Translations under genes and position numbers: made by a program
Source of the DNA: Sordaria brevicollis
Lineage: Eukaryota; Ascomycota; Sordariomycetes; Sordariales; Sordariaceae
DNA length: 64,000 nucleotides
Assembly: GCA_033439795.1 (NCBI GenBank)
Contig: JAUTDP010000014.1
Span: 186,001-250,000 of the forward strand
Direction: 5' to 3'
In this document: in pieces, positions 11,785-22,742 of the stretch
Position numbering within the stretch: the first letter of the stretch is position 1
Layout of the letters: each line of letters begins with the position of its first letter
The notes under the pieces: generated by a model
The model's database searches: none
What the model was told of the DNA's origin: nothing
Seen by the model: the letters and a program-made list of their open reading frames with translations, nothing else

Positions 11785-12790
11785 GCGGTCGCATAAATAG
11801 AGTAAAAATGTTGAAGAACCATCATGGCCCATCCTCAATTATTGATGCCACGGCTGAGTGGATAGGTATAGGGATGTCTGTTGAGTAGTAGGTTTCGTCC
11901 ATATGTCGAGTTGAGGGGAATGTCGTGATGCTTCAAAGAATGTCGATGCCCGGGCGGGTTAGGGTTGAGATACCTAGCCTCCGATTCTGTCTCGGAACAT
12001 CCCGGTGCCGGCCCCACCAAATCGTTCTCCACCCTCGCGTTCTTCAATTTTCGCAAGCTCTCATTGTTCCTGTCGTCGCAATTCCTCGTTTTCTTCTCTG
12101 CAAATGCAAATCTCGCAATTCTGGGCTCTGGATTTACAACAGCGACATTCATCGCGCTGCCACGAGACATGCAGTTGATGGCATCCTTTTCTACAGCCAG
12201 AAATTTATAGGGTAAGCTTCCCATCTCACTTCTCACCATATCTTCCACCCTTTCCATGATGTTTTGACAATTATCAAAACCTTGACTTCCTAGCATTCTG
12301 CTGCGGAGAAAAATGTTGTCTGAATTTTTGAACACTTCATTCACAATGAATCAGCACTTGCATTGTTGGATTTTCTGCTAACATGGTGCGACATCCAGTT
12401 TGTCAAGAAGTCATCCCAGGAGAGCGGTTACCGCCCGTTGCCGTTGCACAGTAGTTGGTGCATTTTTTTGTTTCCTGTCATCATTCACGCTAGCTAGCGA
12501 TACCTTAGTCAATCCATCATGAATCAAGACGGCATTAGAGATGAACTGTTGCAAACCACGGTGCCATTCCCGATCCTGCCCACCAAGGCATTGTTCATGC
12601 GCGTTCGTCCTGTATCTTTGTTTTTGCCACCTTGGGGTAGTTTGTGGCCGCTACTTAAACGTGCATTGCTCCAGGCATCTGGTTCTTCATCTCCGACAAC
12701 CATTTCATCTACTTGACCATCTTTCTTGTTGTACACGCATACAGTCATTGTCCATTCTTCTGGCAAAGAAACCCTCTCCCAACCGTTGAA

Positions 12791-14371
12791 ATGGGTGTCC
12801 AAACCCGCTCAGGCGCCAAGAGGGTCAAGGTTGTCGCTGATGATAACATCGTGGTTGTGAACCCCCTTCAGAACCCGGTGATTACTCCAGGGCCTGCGTC
12901 CGAGACAATTGTCGCTTCGATTGAGATCGAGACTGAGCCCAGAGCAAAGCGGAAACGGGTAAATGTCACGCCCACGCAGCCTGTCAAAGGTTCGCCCCCT
13001 CTCCTTTGCTTCCTGTCTGATACCAGACACTAAAACTGCTGTTTAGATGCTCCGAAAGTCCTGCTTCATGGCATGGGAGATCTGCAAACCTCTGATACAA
13101 CGCCAGAGACAATAGATCAGTTGATCAGCCTTCCTGATGCGCCCACATATCGAACCCGAAGTGTGACCAAACGCCAGAGTCAACCTCCACTGGTGGCTAC
13201 GAATGCTGAGGTCGAGGATGTGAAGACACACAAGACAGCTGAGGCGAAGCCTCCCAAGAACGACAATCACGACAATCACGAGGAACACAGTACACGGAAT
13301 CGACGTGTCACCAGGTCGTCTTCCAAGAAGCTAGATCTAGAATCCGACGAGAACCTCCCAACCGGAAATAGAGAGACTATTATTAAGACTACCGCATGGA
13401 CAACTAAAGTCGCTACCACCAAATCGATTACCGTTGACCGTGACAGCCCTGACTACAAAATGCCCATAAAAAGAGGACTCGACAATCCCATGGGGCTCGC
13501 GCCTGGGTTCTCGCCCTATCCCAATCGTGAGGTTCCCACCCCTCGAGCATGTGAAGACGTGTACCGCATTCTAGCAGCCATGCATGGGAACGTAGAGCAG
13601 CCCAAGGAGGTACCCAAAGCTTCTCTGGAAAAGGCCGGCTGTGGCGAAGTACCTTGCGTCCTAGACGCCCTCCTCCGGACGCTGATCAGCGGCAACACCC
13701 TGATGGCCATGGCGGACAAAGCAATTCAGAACGTGGTCCAGGAGTATGGTCTACGAGAACACGGCTCAGGCGCTGGCAGTATCGACTGGGACAAGGTAGC
13801 CAAAGAACCCGTAGAGAAACTGGCCCAGGCTATCAAGGTTTCGGGAAACGGGAACCAGAAAGCCAAGAACATCAAGCTGATTCTCGAATCAGTTGCAGCT
13901 GAAATGGCGCGTACGGTATCAAAAGAGCAGAAGAGTGGAAATGGCAGCAACAGGAACAAGCGAAAAACTTCCCCATCAGAAGAAACGCTGAACCTCGACC
14001 ACATGCACAACCTCACCAAGGACGAAGCCATGGCCAGGTTTGTCCTCTATCCAGGTATTGGCATCAAGTCCGCCGCCTGTGTTACTCTCTTTTGTCTCCA
14101 GAAGCCCTGCTTTGCGGTTGACACGCATGTCCACCGGTTCTGTCGCTGGCTGGGCTGGGTACCGGAGAAAGCGAGCCCGGAGGACTGCTTCAAACATTGC
14201 GATGTAAAGGTGCCGGATCACCTCAAGTACGGGCTACATAAGCTGTTCATCCGCCATGGGCAGGAGTGTTTCAGATGCCGAAAGGCGACGAGACCGGGAA
14301 CGAAGGAGTGGATGGTGGCACCGGAGTGTCCGTTGGAGGAGCTGCTGGATAGGGGGAAGGAGAAGTTGTGA
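12791..14371 (+). CDS. HhH-GPD superfamily base-excision DNA glycosylase (endonuclease III-like fold)
   Basis: Two exons, 12791-12989 and 13047-14371, give 507 aa. The 57-nt intron begins GTTCGC and ends TTTAG; it is required to avoid a TAA and joins in phase (G|AT). The basic N-terminal half (to about residue 220) is disordered and may be a nuclear/DNA-binding tail. The helix-hairpin-helix PGIGIKSAA (402-410) carries Lys407 and is followed by VDTHVHRF with Asp425; the 18-residue Lys-Asp spacing equals that of the catalytic pair in bacterial Nth, which suggests a bifunctional glycosylase/AP lyase. After the fold there are only CxxC and one later Cys (HGQECFRC...PEC), so the four-Cys iron-sulphur loop of Nth looks incomplete. 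Substrate is unknown. Divergent from rid. Confidence 0.88.
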
Positions 14372-15510
14372 TGGAACAGATGGGATAGAAGGCCGGGAAA
14401 AGAGTTGTTGGAGAATGGATTCACTGGTTTGGCGTGGAAATACCTGTATGGGTACAAGAGTAGGGCATGTCACATCATGAAGATCGATCAAACGAGGAGA
14501 GATAGCTTCCGTTGACACCTCCTTCTTGTGGATGTTTGTCGTTACGGATGAAAGCTTCTCAAGCAGTCATATCTAGCCGAACCACTTCTTTAATTTTATC
14601 TGATGATTTCATCCCACCACTACTACACCGTAGGAATGTGATTAGTAAGGGCATATGTTGTATCATCCCAAAGTGTTTCCACCACTGAAGTTCACACCTT
14701 CATGTACATTTGCGTACCTAGGCAAAACTTTGGAAGATCTGAAAAGTGGTGATTCTGGAGAAGAAAGATGTACCTAGGTACCTCTACTTAGAAGCTCCTT
14801 CAACTTCGTTGGCAGCTGCGCCGCAGCTGGCTGAGAGCGCAGCTTCCTTGCCTGCCGCAGAAGCCCTGCAGCGTTTAGAGGGCCCCACCCACTTTGGATC
14901 TGACGCGGTTCCTTCCTTGTTCACCTGGATTGACGCGCATCGAGGTTTCCTTACAGCGACCCTCCTTCTTTGACAAGTCCAGGAAGGCACTGGAGGACCG
15001 TCAGTCGCAACTTCGGCTCCTACCTACAAAGGAGACGCTTCCACTTCACCGTTTGATTCCTGGTGAATGAACTGAACGGGGCCGTCCTATATTCATTCAC
15101 TGCGGGCGTTTTCTTGACCATAAATCGCACGAGTGCGGATTTCTCTTTTCTGTTGTACTGTCATATTTCCACCATCAGCAAATCCGCGGGCCCAAGACAC
15201 CCGCCATCCATCGCCATCGCGGCATTTGCTTGACAACTCAGCATCGACGCTTGTCATCTATTGTCTGGGGAATTTACCGTCGGCTATTCTTGTCCTTCCT
15301 TTACCACAGAAGTTGCTGCTCCAGCTCCTCGATCTCTTACCCCGACCAAGGCGGCTCGCCGATGCGAAAGCTTCTCTCGACTACCCCGCTTGCTTTCTGC
15401 TGAAGTCGGATGCTTCTTGCGACCGTTGAGCGCCGACCTATTTTCCCCTCCAGCTCCTATAGCTCTGTTTTCCTCGACAACCATCAGAAACTCGTTGATC
15501 GGCCGCCAAC
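14372..15510. other. Intergenic / 5' leader of SEN1
   Basis: Between tandem plus-strand genes. A CT-rich stretch (about 15130-15500) immediately before the helicase start probably represents transcribed leader. ORFs here are short and unsupported. Confidence 0.55.
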
Positions 15511-18500
15511 ATGACGGAGAAAATGGAGTACCCAGAGCTGGGGGCCACGGACGTTCAAGAGGCTATGCTGGAGATGCATCACGCCTTCGAGGAGTTCCCT
15601 CCCAATGCTCATCCACTCTGCCCAATAATTAGCGACGTGGATGATACAGACTATGCGTTTCCAGACATCGCCGATATAAACGGAACAACTGCGGCAGAAA
15701 AGCATAAACGAATCGCTGACGGATGTGAAAGACGTCGCATCACCTACGGCCTTTCGCTCCTCTTGGTAATGCCAGAGGCGGGTAAATGGATTACCGAGTG
15801 GAAAGAACGTGTCAACTCCTGCCTCACAAAATGTGACCAGTGTGCCAGGGCATGGCATAGAGCACGCCAGCATTTCATCAGAGCGATCGACCAGTGCGTA
15901 TACGTAAACTCCAACTTTATCCGCCATAGACCTGCTGACCAAGACATTTCCAAATCCTACAGGTTTATTTCCCGTGATAATACCGAGCTGTTACGCAACC
16001 TGCAACGAAACCTCGAAGCTTTCGACGAAGAACGCATAACTCGCGGCTTAAAGAGAGCTAAATTCATTCTCGAGCGGGATGGTCCCATGCCTACCACGAA
16101 ACTCGTCAAGATCGAACTTTGGCCCTGCCTCGCCCTGTTCGAATCGCTCTGTTGCATGGCATACCTGAACAGTGGGAAAGAGAACCTCGACCTATTTAAT
16201 TATGTCTTCGAAAATGTGCAGCCTAAGAAGCCGCTTAAGATGGTGGGAGGCGCCATTCCGACCATGACATATTTTCTCTTCGAAGAGTATTCGGTTCATA
16301 GGGCGTTCGCAGAGGCGCAATGGCAACGAATGTCACCAGAAAGCCTTACCAACGAGGAGTGGGATTGGGCTGTCACAAGTGGCCTCAAGTCCCATATCAT
16401 GGGCCATAGGGGGATACCTCACTCGGCCAAGCTGTGCCGCTTTTGGAGCGGTTTCCTCCTCATTCTGCGCTCCATGAGCGAAAAGAGCATCCTGGAGAAC
16501 CTCCGTGGTATGGAAGTACAACCGAGTGTCTACTTCCTTGCCCTCGAAAATCTGGGCACTAATAGCGTCCAAGCTTTGAGCATGATCCTGAAAGCACTTC
16601 GTACGCTAATGGAGCGCTCGTCAAAGGCCTTCTGGGATGCTTATGACTCCGTCACTCCCAGTCTAATTGTAGAGGAGATCTTCAAGAGCCCAGCTTTTCG
16701 GCCTTTCTTGAACCAGTCCCTCGACCCGGACATGATGGTTGAGGACCAGGACAATAATGGCCAGAAAATACCAGCATTGGCGGATTGGACGCGAGCCTTT
16801 ATCCGTTCCCTTCCATTATCGCGGCGATCAGATGTTTGCGAATCACTTCTCAGGCATCTTTTCGAAATCTTCCGGGTCGACCCTAATGCGACCCAAGAAG
16901 CGAAAGCTACCTGTGTCCTTGCTGGTCTGGTGACTTTAAGGGAATGTTTGGACGGTTATCTCAACCTTCCCCAATTCGATACAGGAACGGCGTTGATCAT
17001 GGTCAATCAGTTACTGAACAGAGTGATTCAGTACAAGGAAGTCATCATTGGCGCGACCAAGCTCAAAACCGCTGACAAGTACAACGTCGGCCTTTCCCAA
17101 GCTGCTGTAGCTATCATTCAGGCTGCACTGGCATTGGACGCAAAGGCAACATTCATGGAATGGGATGCTTTCGTTAAGGAAAAACCCGTCCAGGAAGCTG
17201 TGAACAGAGACTCTGGCGCGTTGTGGGAGTCATTCCTGGAGCTCATCTGGAACGGTCAAACAGATCTTGCCAAGGCCATGTTGAGAGCGACGATGCCTCT
17301 CAGGAGTATTGAACGGTTCATTCCTAAGCGCAAAGATCAGCTTAAGAAGGAACACGTCAAGTTCAATAGCCGCTTCCAACAGCAAACAACGGCGATCGGC
17401 AGGATGCTAGGCCGTCTTTCTGATTTCACCCCGGCTGACCTCGACAGCTTCTGCTCGGATCCGCAGAGTAACACCATCCAGCCTATCGTGGCGACGCTGA
17501 TACACGGTGAGGAGGCCATTCGGGAAGCCGGCTTTGAGTTGATCAAAGCCATCACAGGTGAGGTCACGCCAGCTGAAGCCGTGAGTAAGATGCTTGATGA
17601 GTACTTCAGCCAGTTCCTGGAGGCCTTCACTGGCGCAGTAAACCATATCACCAACGCCAGAGACTCCAATAATCCATGGAGCCACATGCAACACTTGTTG
17701 AAATGCTGTGAATTCGTTCTCAACGGCTTAAGTGATCCGTCCGTAGGCCAACTCAGACGCAAGACCCTAAGCCCTAAGGATCATGCTGCCGTTAAGGGAT
17801 GGTGGGAGTGCGAATGGAGAGCCGTCGGCCACTCGTTCGGATCCATGAGAGTCTGGCACGTCAAGGTGGACAAGAAGGTCATGGAGGACTTCTGTCGTGA
17901 TGTGATGGAGCTTGCAGAGAAGCTCCTCTCACAAGACGGTCTCGTGGCCTCGGCGCTCAGTAAAGACCAAACTGTCTCGGCAACGAATGGCGACGACGGC
18001 TCAGAGGCCATGAAGTTGGTTTTGGAGGCACCCAGGATGTGGTCGAATCCCTTGGTGGAGATGTTGCAGCTCCGCGACAAGTACCTGATCGCTGGCATCA
18101 TCGAGATCATCAAGAAGCTGATCAAACGACTGCAAGACAACAGCATGGGGCTTCCACAAAAGACAATCGCTCATCTCAACAACATGCTGAAGAAGAGGAA
18201 GCTGTCCGATGGGCGGGTGGACTATGTCATAAAGACGAATCTTACCAATGAGCAACGGATCGAGTTGCTCAAGGCACTCGGGGATGATGCTGCCATCGAA
18301 GAGCAGTTTGTTGGTGGAAAGCCAGTGAAACAAGAGGTCAAGCAGGCTATGAAGCAGGCGAAGATTGACTTCTCGAAGGCTGCGATCAAAGACAGCCTCG
18401 CTTCTCTTACGCCTGCCTTTGACAAGGCCACTGAGAGGCGGAAGACTGCCTTCCTGGAGACAATGAAGGCAGAGGCTCCGGTGAAAGCTCCACCCAAGGT

Positions 18501-21500
18501 CGACACAAAAGCTGCCGACAAGATCAAGGAGGCAAGACGCCTTGAGAAAGAGGCCAAGGCCAAACGAGATGCTGAAGCCATCGCAAAAGCAAAGGCTCTG
18601 CGTGTGCCACCGAAGCTAGTCCAAGGAGAAGGCTCAGGCCTTGCCGGTGTTGCTGGAGTTCGCGGCAAAGACCACGCTCCAGTGATCAAGGACGAGATCA
18701 TGGTTGGATCATCTTCGGAAGACGAAGATGAGTCTGACGAGGACGAGCTGCTTAATCGCCACGCCGCTGGAAAGAAGAACATGACCGATGCTGAGCGTCG
18801 CGCCCATCTTTTGTTGGCCGAGAAGATGCGTGGGCCCGTGAAGAAGGTCAAGATCGAGCGATCCGCCAAGGATATGCGTGCTCGTCTTATTCCTCCTATG
18901 GATGTTTTGCACCAGGCTATCTTGGAATGGGACATCTTCCACGAGGGCAACGACCCGCCCAATGGGTACCGTTGTGATCACGTCTCGGACACCTACCAAG
19001 ATCCGGTCACCTACAAGCAGACCTTTTTCCCGCTTCTCATCAACGAAGCCTGGCGCTCGTTTGTTACGGCAAAAGATGAAACTACCTCGAAGCCTTTCAG
19101 TATCAAGGTTCTCAGCCGCATGACTGTGGACAAGTTCATGGAAGTCACGGCGTCAGTTCCAGTTGCCATCAACAAGGACCGCCAACTGTCCGAAGGAGAC
19201 ATTGTCCTGATCTCCAAGGGCCAAGATCCGCTTCATGAATCAAACGAGCTGCACTGTCTTTCGCGCATCTGGAAGACAACCTATAAGAAAGACAACGTGG
19301 AGGTTGTCTACAGACTGAACGCCAAGGGCAACCAGATCCTGCCTGCCCTCCTACCTGGCTCGGAGTTTAACGTCGTCAAGATTACCAACATGACGACCAT
19401 TGAACGCGAGTATGCCGCCCTTGAGAGTTTACAGTACTATGATCTCATGGACGAGGTGTTGAGAGCGGAACCCTCTCCTATGCTGTCTTTTGGTGAGGAG
19501 AACATCCAGAATACCATGAAGAATTGGGATCTCAACCCAGGTCAGGCGAAGGCGATCCTGAACGCCAAGGAGAACGACGGGTTCACTCTTATTCAGGGTC
19601 CTCCAGGTACCGGTAAAACAAAGACCATTGTAGCGATGGTCGGCTGTCTTCTGACCGGAGTCCTCAAGAATGCTACCGTTGGGGTGGCCATTGGCCGTCC
19701 GGGACTTGGCGCTGGGAAGAACAATGCCCCAGCAAAAAAGCTGCTTGTTTGCGCGCCCAGTAACGCCGCTGTGGACGAACTGGTGTTGCGTCTGAAGAAC
19801 GGCGTCAAGACACAGAATGGAACATTGCACAAGATTGAGGTAGTCCGTCTCGGTCGTAGTGATGCCATCAATTCCGCAGTCAAGGACGTCACACTTGATG
19901 AGCTGGTCAAGGCGAAACTGGATGCTGAGCTGAACAAGGATCAGGGTCCAACTGACCGGGAGAAGCTGCACCAGGAAGCGGGCGAGATCAAGCAGAAGAT
20001 TGCTGAGCTCAGACCTCAACTGGAAGCGGCGCGCACGCTTGACGACTGGCAACTTGTCAACAAGTATCAACGGGAATTTGACGAGCTCAAGCGACGCCAG
20101 GCGCACATCGGAGCGCGAATTGACGCGGACAAAGCTAGTGGAAATACCTTCGCTAGAGAAACCGAGATCAAGCGCCGACAGGTTCAGCAGCAGATTCTCG
20201 ACAAAGCTCAGGTGCTGTGCGCCACCCTCAGCGGTAGCGGTCACGAGATGTTCAAGAACTTGAACGTCGAGTTCGAGACGGTCATTATCGATGAGGCGGC
20301 GCAGTGCGTGGAGCTTAGTGCGCTCATTCCCTTGAAGTACGGTGCCTCGAAGTGCATTCTCGTCGGTGATCCCAAGCAGTTGCCACCTACCGTTCTGTCC
20401 CAGTCTGCTGCGCGTTACGGCTATGATCAGAGTTTGTTCGTCCGCATGCAGAAGAATCACGAGAAGGATGTGCATCTTCTTGATACCCAGTATCGTATGC
20501 ATCCTGAAATCAGTTCCTTCCCTAGAGCCGCCTTCTATGAAGGTCTTCTAAAGGATGGCGATGACATGAACCAGTCGCGTCTCCAGCCCTGGCATCGTAG
20601 TACTCTGCTTGGGCCCTACCGCTTCTTTGATGTCCGTGGTTCGCAGGAGCGTGGGCCAAAGAACCAATCGTTGGTCAACGATGAAGAAGTCAAGGTCTCC
20701 ATGCAACTTTATCGTCGGTTCAAGACCGATTATGGCGATGTCGACCTGAAGGGCAAGATTGGTATCATCACCCCTTACAAGGCCCAGCTGTACCGACTGC
20801 GGTCGCAGTTTGCCCAGCGCTTCGGCGACGCCATCACGGACGAGATCGAGTTCAATACCACCGATGCCTTCCAGGGTCGAGAGTGCGAGATCATCATCTT
20901 CTCTTGCGTTCGTGCGAGCCCTACGGGCGGTATCGGTTTCATGACGGATATCCGTCGTATGAACGTCGGTCTTACGCGTGCGCGATCTTCGCTCTGGATT
21001 CTTGGTGACTCCCGCGCCCTCGTGCAGGGTGAGTTCTGGGCAAAGCTTATTGACGACTCGAAGAAGCGTGACCGGTATACCACGGGTGACATCCTGGGTA
21101 TGCTGAGCCAGCGGGGCCCTCAGCTATCTGCTGCGGCTTTCGAGGCTTTGGCGATCAGTAACAGCAGGGAGGGTACGCCAGGAGGTCCCAAGCGAGAGGT
21201 GGTGGAGATCAAGGACGAAGACGGTGATGTACGGATGAATGATAGGTCCTCTCCCCCGGCCCCTGCTCTTGGTGGCAGTAGTGCAATGGGCTCGTCTAGG
21301 CCTCCTTCGGGACGCAGTACTCCAAGTCATGCCGGCAACGGATACGGAAGCTCGCCTGCCCCACAACCGCCCCAACCCGCCCCCCACAGGGAAGGCTTGC
21401 CAGTCATTCAAGAGACGACTTTCACGCCGAGGGTGAAGAAGAGGCCGCATGAGGGAGGAGGAAATGAGCAGCCCGGGAAGAAGGTACGTAACACTCAACA

Positions 21501-21966
21501 GACAGATAGGTGTCAGAAGTCCAGATTTGCTAACCTTTTCCCCCACCCACAGCAACACGTCGACCCCATCGTCAGCAGAGCGCCCAAGGGACCAAGAGGT
21601 TACAACCCCAACATCAGCAGCAACAGCAACAACAACAACAACAACAACAACCACAACCTGCCGCCGAGCGACCCCTCGGCAATGCAAGTCTTGGGGTTGG
21701 CGCCTCCTACCAGAGCACCAGCTCCCCAGCACCAGTACAACCAACCCCAGCAGGCCCCGCAGTACCAACCTCGTCCTCAACAAGGACCTCCGCCCCCGTA
21801 CCCAGGTCGCCAACAACCACCTACCGGTCCTGCGAGACCCGGTCCTCCCACTGGTCCAGGGAGACCTGGTGGTGGTAGTGGACCAGGTCAGCAGCAGCAG
21901 AGGCCGCCACCTATCGTGAAGAAGAGACCCCCTGTTGATCCGTTCATCAAACGGAAGAAGAGGTGA
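15511..21966 (+). CDS. sen1: SEN1/senataxin superfamily 1 RNA/DNA helicase
   Basis: Exons 15511-21483 and 21553-21966 encode 2128 aa; the 69-nt intron (GTACGT...CCCACAG, with GCTAAC) is a multiple of three and would otherwise read through. Residues 1 to about 800 match the helical SEN1 N-terminal domain. A basic and acidic linker (about 960-1110) precedes the helicase: Walker A GPPGTGKT (1363-1370), motif II DEAAQ (1594-1598), motif III GDPKQLPP (about 1618), TDAFQGRE (about 1783) and motif VI VGLTRAR (about 1818). These are the SF1B Upf1-like motifs. Known Sen1 resolves R-loops and terminates non-coding Pol II transcription in the nucleus. The C-terminus is Pro/Gln/Asn-rich with a poly-Asn run and ends in a basic KKRPPVDPFIKRKKR-like patch, a likely nuclear signal. 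Confidence 0.96.
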   Translation: MTEKMEYPELGATDVQEAMLEMHHAFEEFPPNAHPLCPIISDVDDTDYAFPDIADINGTTAAEKHKRIADGCERRRITYGLSLLLVMPEAGKWITEWKERVNSCLTKCDQCARAWHRARQHFIRAIDQCVYVNSNFIRHRPADQDISKSYRFISRDNTELLRNLQRNLEAFDEERITRGLKRAKFILERDGPMPTTKLVKIELWPCLALFESLCCMAYLNSGKENLDLFNYVFENVQPKKPLKMVGGAIPTMTYFLFEEYSVHRAFAEAQWQRMSPESLTNEEWDWAVTSGLKSHIMGHRGIPHSAKLCRFWSGFLLILRSMSEKSILENLRGMEVQPSVYFLALENLGTNSVQALSMILKALRTLMERSSKAFWDAYDSVTPSLIVEEIFKSPAFRPFLNQSLDPDMMVEDQDNNGQKIPALADWTRAFIRSLPLSRRSDVCESLLRHLFEIFRVDPNATQEAKATCVLAGLVTLRECLDGYLNLPQFDTGTALIMVNQLLNRVIQYKEVIIGATKLKTADKYNVGLSQAAVAIIQAALALDAKATFMEWDAFVKEKPVQEAVNRDSGALWESFLELIWNGQTDLAKAMLRATMPLRSIERFIPKRKDQLKKEHVKFNSRFQQQTTAIGRMLGRLSDFTPADLDSFCSDPQSNTIQPIVATLIHGEEAIREAGFELIKAITGEVTPAEAVSKMLDEYFSQFLEAFTGAVNHITNARDSNNPWSHMQHLLKCCEFVLNGLSDPSVGQLRRKTLSPKDHAAVKGWWECEWRAVGHSFGSMRVWHVKVDKKVMEDFCRDVMELAEKLLSQDGLVASALSKDQTVSATNGDDGSEAMKLVLEAPRMWSNPLVEMLQLRDKYLIAGIIEIIKKLIKRLQDNSMGLPQKTIAHLNNMLKKRKLSDGRVDYVIKTNLTNEQRIELLKALGDDAAIEEQFVGGKPVKQEVKQAMKQAKIDFSKAAIKDSLASLTPAFDKATERRKTAFLETMKAEAPVKAPPKVDTKAADKIKEARRLEKEAKAKRDAEAIAKAKALRVPPKLVQGEGSGLAGVAGVRGKDHAPVIKDEIMVGSSSEDEDESDEDELLNRHAAGKKNMTDAERRAHLLLAEKMRGPVKKVKIERSAKDMRARLIPPMDVLHQAILEWDIFHEGNDPPNGYRCDHVSDTYQDPVTYKQTFFPLLINEAWRSFVTAKDETTSKPFSIKVLSRMTVDKFMEVTASVPVAINKDRQLSEGDIVLISKGQDPLHESNELHCLSRIWKTTYKKDNVEVVYRLNAKGNQILPALLPGSEFNVVKITNMTTIEREYAALESLQYYDLMDEVLRAEPSPMLSFGEENIQNTMKNWDLNPGQAKAILNAKENDGFTLIQGPPGTGKTKTIVAMVGCLLTGVLKNATVGVAIGRPGLGAGKNNAPAKKLLVCAPSNAAVDELVLRLKNGVKTQNGTLHKIEVVRLGRSDAINSAVKDVTLDELVKAKLDAELNKDQGPTDREKLHQEAGEIKQKIAELRPQLEAARTLDDWQLVNKYQREFDELKRRQAHIGARIDADKASGNTFARETEIKRRQVQQQILDKAQVLCATLSGSGHEMFKNLNVEFETVIIDEAAQCVELSALIPLKYGASKCILVGDPKQLPPTVLSQSAARYGYDQSLFVRMQKNHEKDVHLLDTQYRMHPEISSFPRAAFYEGLLKDGDDMNQSRLQPWHRSTLLGPYRFFDVRGSQERGPKNQSLVNDEEVKVSMQLYRRFKTDYGDVDLKGKIGIITPYKAQLYRLRSQFAQRFGDAITDEIEFNTTDAFQGRECEIIIFSCVRASPTGGIGFMTDIRRMNVGLTRARSSLWILGDSRALVQGEFWAKLIDDSKKRDRYTTGDILGMLSQRGPQLSAAAFEALAISNSREGTPGGPKREVVEIKDEDGDVRMNDRSSPPAPALGGSSAMGSSRPPSGRSTPSHAGNGYGSSPAPQPPQPAPHREGLPVIQETTFTPRVKKRPHEGGGNEQPGKKVRNTQQTDRCQKSRFANLFPHPQQHVDPIVSRAPKGPRGYNPNISSNSNNNNNNNNHNLPPSDPSAMQVLGLAPPTRAPAPQHQYNQPQQAPQYQPRPQQGPPPPYPGRQQPPTGPARPGPPTGPGRPGGGSGPGQQQQRPPPIVKKRPPVDPFIKRKKR

Positions 21967-22671
21967 TTGGTTTACTGCCTTTGGATGTAGTTTCCTGTCC
22001 ATGGTCGGAGGGCATAGTCTTATCGAGGCACTCGAACATTGTTGACTGTTGGCTTCTTTGCATTACCCATCTTCGCCCTTCTTGCGGTAGATCTTACTTC
22101 ATTTTGCTCTCTCTTGCTTACGCATGCTCAACCTGGGCACAGGTTGACCATATAGACTGTTTAGACCGGTTGGTACTTGGGCGTTGTTTGCGCTTGCTAC
22201 TACTGAGGTACATGATACCGAGGTAAATATCGATCTGGGTTGGCATACTGGTGTTTCGACATTAGAAGGGCTTAAGGTCATCGTTGCCTCATTGGGAGGC
22301 TAGCGTGGAAAAGAATTGTTAGAGTAGAAAAGATTGTAGAGTAGAGTGAGTGAGTCCATGGTTGCCTGTGCTTGTGCTGCGCTTGTGCCTTATGGGTTGA
22401 AGTTTATGTCGGCCTACATACATGGATGGGCTGCTCCTGTCTGGCCAGGTTTGGTTGCGAACAGCTCACTTAAAGGTCCGCTAGGTAACTATCGTATCTT
22501 CGGAAGCCCCCTTGCGGTTGCGCTGTCTGGCCAGTTTTGGTTGTGGCTCGCCAACGTAAAATCTTGGGGCACCAACTTGGAAAGGCTCATGGAGGTAGTT
22601 GTCGCATAGGTATCGTTACTCATAAGGACCTCCCATCCTTCAATATTCCATCAATTACCACAAGTTGAAAA
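21967..22671. other. Intergenic: 3' region of SEN1
   Basis: Only short overlapping ORFs; no domain or RNA gene before the tRNA. Confidence 0.6.
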
Positions 22672-22742
22672 GCGCCAGTGGTTTAGTGGTAAAATCCATC
22701 GTTGCCATCGATGGGCCCCGCGTTCGATTCGCGGCTGGCGCA
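22672..22742 (+). tRNA. tRNA-Gly (anticodon GCC)
   Basis: A 71-nt intronless cloverleaf: acceptor stem GCGCCAG pairs with CTGGCGC, the D arm contains TAGTGGTA, anticodon stem CATCG/CGATG holds loop TTGCCAT (anticodon GCC), and the T arm CCGCG-TTCGATT-CGCGG is perfect; discriminator A. A run of T residues follows within 20 nt, fitting Pol III termination. Confidence 0.97.

Larger units (their letters stand above)
10688..12790. other. Intergenic: divergent rid / DNA glycosylase region
   Basis: 2.1 kb between two divergent genes. Overlapping ORFs on both strands (longest 169 codons, minus, 11835-12344) lack domain features or clean splice signals. The interval holds an 11-bp tandem repeat at 10900-10942 and an 18-base C homopolymer at 11767-11784. 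It presumably contains both promoters. Confidence 0.55.

Noticed and set aside
11835..12344. 169-codon minus-strand ORF upstream of the glycosylase
   Set aside because: No recognisable features, overlapped by plus-strand frames of similar length; lies in a likely promoter region.
19429..20502. 357-codon minus-strand ORF inside SEN1
   Set aside because: Antisense shadow of the conserved helicase domain.
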